From positions 1 to 64,000 of the forward strand of contig DVIA01000018.1 in assembly GCA_018711655.1 (NCBI GenBank): DNA of 64,000 nucleotides, given 5' to 3'. The stretch comes from Candidatus Pullichristensenella avicola. Its GTDB lineage: Bacteria; Bacillota; Clostridia; Christensenellales; Aristaeellaceae. Below the pieces are notes generated by a model that was not told where the DNA came from, searched no databases, and was given only the letters and a program-made list of their open reading frames with translations. Both the position numbers and the translations under genes were made by a program. Of this stretch, positions 62,572 through 64,000 are shown in pieces. Position 1 is the stretch's first letter; every line of letters starts with the position of its first letter.

Positions 62572-64000
62572 TCAACGCAGAAACCGTCCTGTGACGCTGC
62601 GCGGATCGCGCGCGATCTGCTCGGGCGTTCCAACGGCGACGATGCGGCCGCCCTCGTCGCCGCCGCCGGGGCCCATGTCGATCACATAATCGGCGTTGCG
62701 GATCACATCCAGGTCGTGCTCAATGACGACCACCGTCGCGCCATTCTCCACCAGCGTGTCAAACACGCCCAACAGCGTGCGCACATCCAACGGGTGCAGC
62801 CCGATGGTCGGCTCGTCAAATACAAACACAGCGTCCGCCTGCCCGCGGCCCATTTCGCTGGCCAGCTTCAGGCGCTGCGCCTCGCCGCCCGAAAGGCTGG
62901 GCGTGGCTTCGCCCAGGGTGAGATAGCCCAGCCCCAGGCTCTGCAACACGCGCAGCCGCTGCTGGACGAGGTTCATGCCGGCGCATGCCTCCAGGGCGGC
63001 ATCAATATCCATCGCCATCAGTTCCGGCAGCGAATAGGCCCGCCCCGCCTTGTTGCGATGCTTTATGCGGCCGGCGTCGCGCCCATAGCGGGAACCGCGG
63101 CACTCCGGGCAGGGAATGTCCACATCCGGCAAAAACTGCACGTCCAGGCTGATCACGCCCGTGCCATCGCAGGTCGGGCAGCGCAGCGCGCCCGTATTGT
63201 AGGAAAAATCGCCCGCCTTGAAGCCTAAGCGGCGCGCATCTTCGCCGCGCGCGAAAATCTTGCGCAATTCATCGTGAACGTTGGCGTAAGTCGCCACTGT
63301 GGATCGCACATTGATTCCGATGGGCGTTGCGTCGATCAGCCGCACGCGGGCGACGCCCTCCGCCTCGATGGAGCGCACATGCGCGGGCGGTTTCCCGCCG
63401 GCAATGCGCGCTTCCAGCGCCGGAATGAAGCTTTCCAGAATCAGCGTAGTTTTGCCCGACCCGGAAACGCCCGTCACGGCGATCAGCCTGCCCCTGGGGA
63501 AATCTACCCTGAGCGGGCGGACGGTGTGGATATCCGCCGTTTCCAGGCGCAGGCGGCCGTGTGCGAACATCGCCTCCGCGTCCACGCACGGCCGCAACCG
63601 CCGGCTGCGTGCCCCGGAGAGAAACGGCCCGATGACGGAGCGCGCGTCGGCGACGAGGTCGGCGACCGTGCCCTGCGCCACCACGCGCCCGCCCGACGCG
63701 CCCGCGCCAGGCCCCATTTCGACGAGCCAGTCCGCTTTGGAAAGGATTTCCACGTCGTGATCCACCAGCAGCACGGAATTGCCGTCCGCCGCCAGATCGC
63801 GCACCACGGCGGTCAGGCCGACGATGTTGGCGGGATGCAGGCCGATGGACGGCTCGTCCAGCACATAAAGCACGCCTGTTGTGCGGTTGCGCACGGCGCG
63901 GGCCAACTGCATGCGCTGGCGTTCCCCGGTGGAAAGCGTTGCGGCGGCGCGATCGAGCGTGAGATAGCCCAGCCCCAGTTCCATCAGGCGCCGGGCCACG
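62572..64000 (-). CDS. UvrA-family ABC ATPase, C-terminal part (truncated by window edge)
   Basis: At least 476 codons, open to the window end. Visible are the end of NBD1 (signature LSTGERQRMQLARAV, Walker B VLYVLDEPSIGLHP), the second Walker A (GVSGSGKTTLI), the C-terminal zinc module CPTCDGTG...CPECRGSRY and NBD2 (LSGGEAQRLKLASEM, VFVFDEPTIGLHP). UvrA binds DNA damage with UvrB. The first signature, LSTGERQR instead of LSGGEAQR, suggests a UvrA paralogue of the UvrA2/DrrC kind, found in drug-resistance contexts, instead of the housekeeping UvrA. The missing N-terminus (UvrB-binding domain or not) would decide. Confidence 0.85.
   Translation of the reverse strand, partial: VARRLMELGLGYLTLDRAAATLSTGERQRMQLARAVRNRTTGVLYVLDEPSIGLHPANIVGLTAVVRDLAADGNSVLLVDHDVEILSKADWLVEMGPGAGASGGRVVAQGTVADLVADARSVIGPFLSGARSRRLRPCVDAEAMFAHGRLRLETADIHTVRPLRVDFPRGRLIAVTGVSGSGKTTLILESFIPALEARIAGGKPPAHVRSIEAEGVARVRLIDATPIGINVRSTVATYANVHDELRKIFARGEDARRLGFKAGDFSYNTGALRCPTCDGTGVISLDVQFLPDVDIPCPECRGSRYGRDAGRIKHRNKAGRAYSLPELMAMDIDAALEACAGMNLVQQRLRVLQSLGLGYLTLGEATPSLSGGEAQRLKLASEMGRGQADAVFVFDEPTIGLHPLDVRTLLGVFDTLVENGATVVVIEHDLDVIRNADYVIDMGPGGGDEGGRIVAVGTPEQIARDPRSVTGRFLR

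Overview
The window is GC-rich chromosomal DNA from an endospore-forming member of the Clostridia. It carries Spo0A, RicT and the cyclic-di-AMP receptor DarA next to holB, a type III glutamine synthetase, an HPr-family protein, AGGAGG-type ribosome binding sites, many TTG/GTG starts, and sigma-A promoters that are mostly a -35 hexamer, exactly 17 nt, and a -10 hexamer. The two complete tRNA genes encode their CCA ends. All three extracytoplasmic substrate-binding proteins end their signal peptides in an ALA-E motif with no lipobox cysteine, which I associate loosely with Christensenellales-like Clostridia; that placement is an inference.

Layout. 1-660: repeats without genes. 667-4814: heterodimeric ABC exporter and its TetR-type regulator, divergent from an NAD-dependent epimerase/reductase (4999-6048). 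6303-6533: HPr-like protein lacking the phosphorylatable histidine. 6790-16786: a ten-gene minus-strand operon in which two pairs of related TPR proteins bracket a dipeptide/oligopeptide ABC transporter and an amidohydrolase. 17007-25178: a sugar-uptake locus with a substrate-binding protein and Zn-type dehydrogenase on the minus strand, and a ROK repressor, split transketolase, two permeases and an SDR on the plus strand. Its divergent promoters are almost perfect and carry matching palindromic operators. 25674-36789: a FadR-type GntR regulator controls a nine-gene operon of transaldolase-like protein, complete Liv transporter (J-H-M-G-F), fused E1 alpha-beta oxoacid dehydrogenase and a second split transketolase.

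36997-41169: tRNA-Arg, a GT-C-type membrane protein, an orphan degenerate CRISPR array with type I-E-like geometry (about 20 repeats, no cas genes), tRNA-Leu and a tandem duplication. 41184-48655: pgi, acyl-CoA synthetase, and a two-gene envelope glycosylation operon, separated by repeat-rich GC islands. 48972-54303: glnN, a flavodoxin-like protein and a RecQ helicase fused to an N-terminal DUF1653 domain through a repetitive linker. 54928-59492: small unknown protein, XRE regulator, spo0A, darA, holB, ricT. 60537-61913: zinc-ribbon protein and an anchored extracytoplasmic protein. 62572-64000: C-terminal part of a UvrA-family ATPase that runs off the window.

Two themes recur. Each of the three transporter operons carrying a substrate-binding-protein gene has a strong hairpin without a U-tract just after that gene, probably allowing the binding protein to be made in excess. 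Nearly every long intergenic gap after a terminator is filled with direct or tandem repeats. The least explained systems are the TPR-bracketed peptide/amidohydrolase operon, the Liv-E1-transketolase-transaldolase operon, the DUF1653-RecQ fusion and the orphan CRISPR array.
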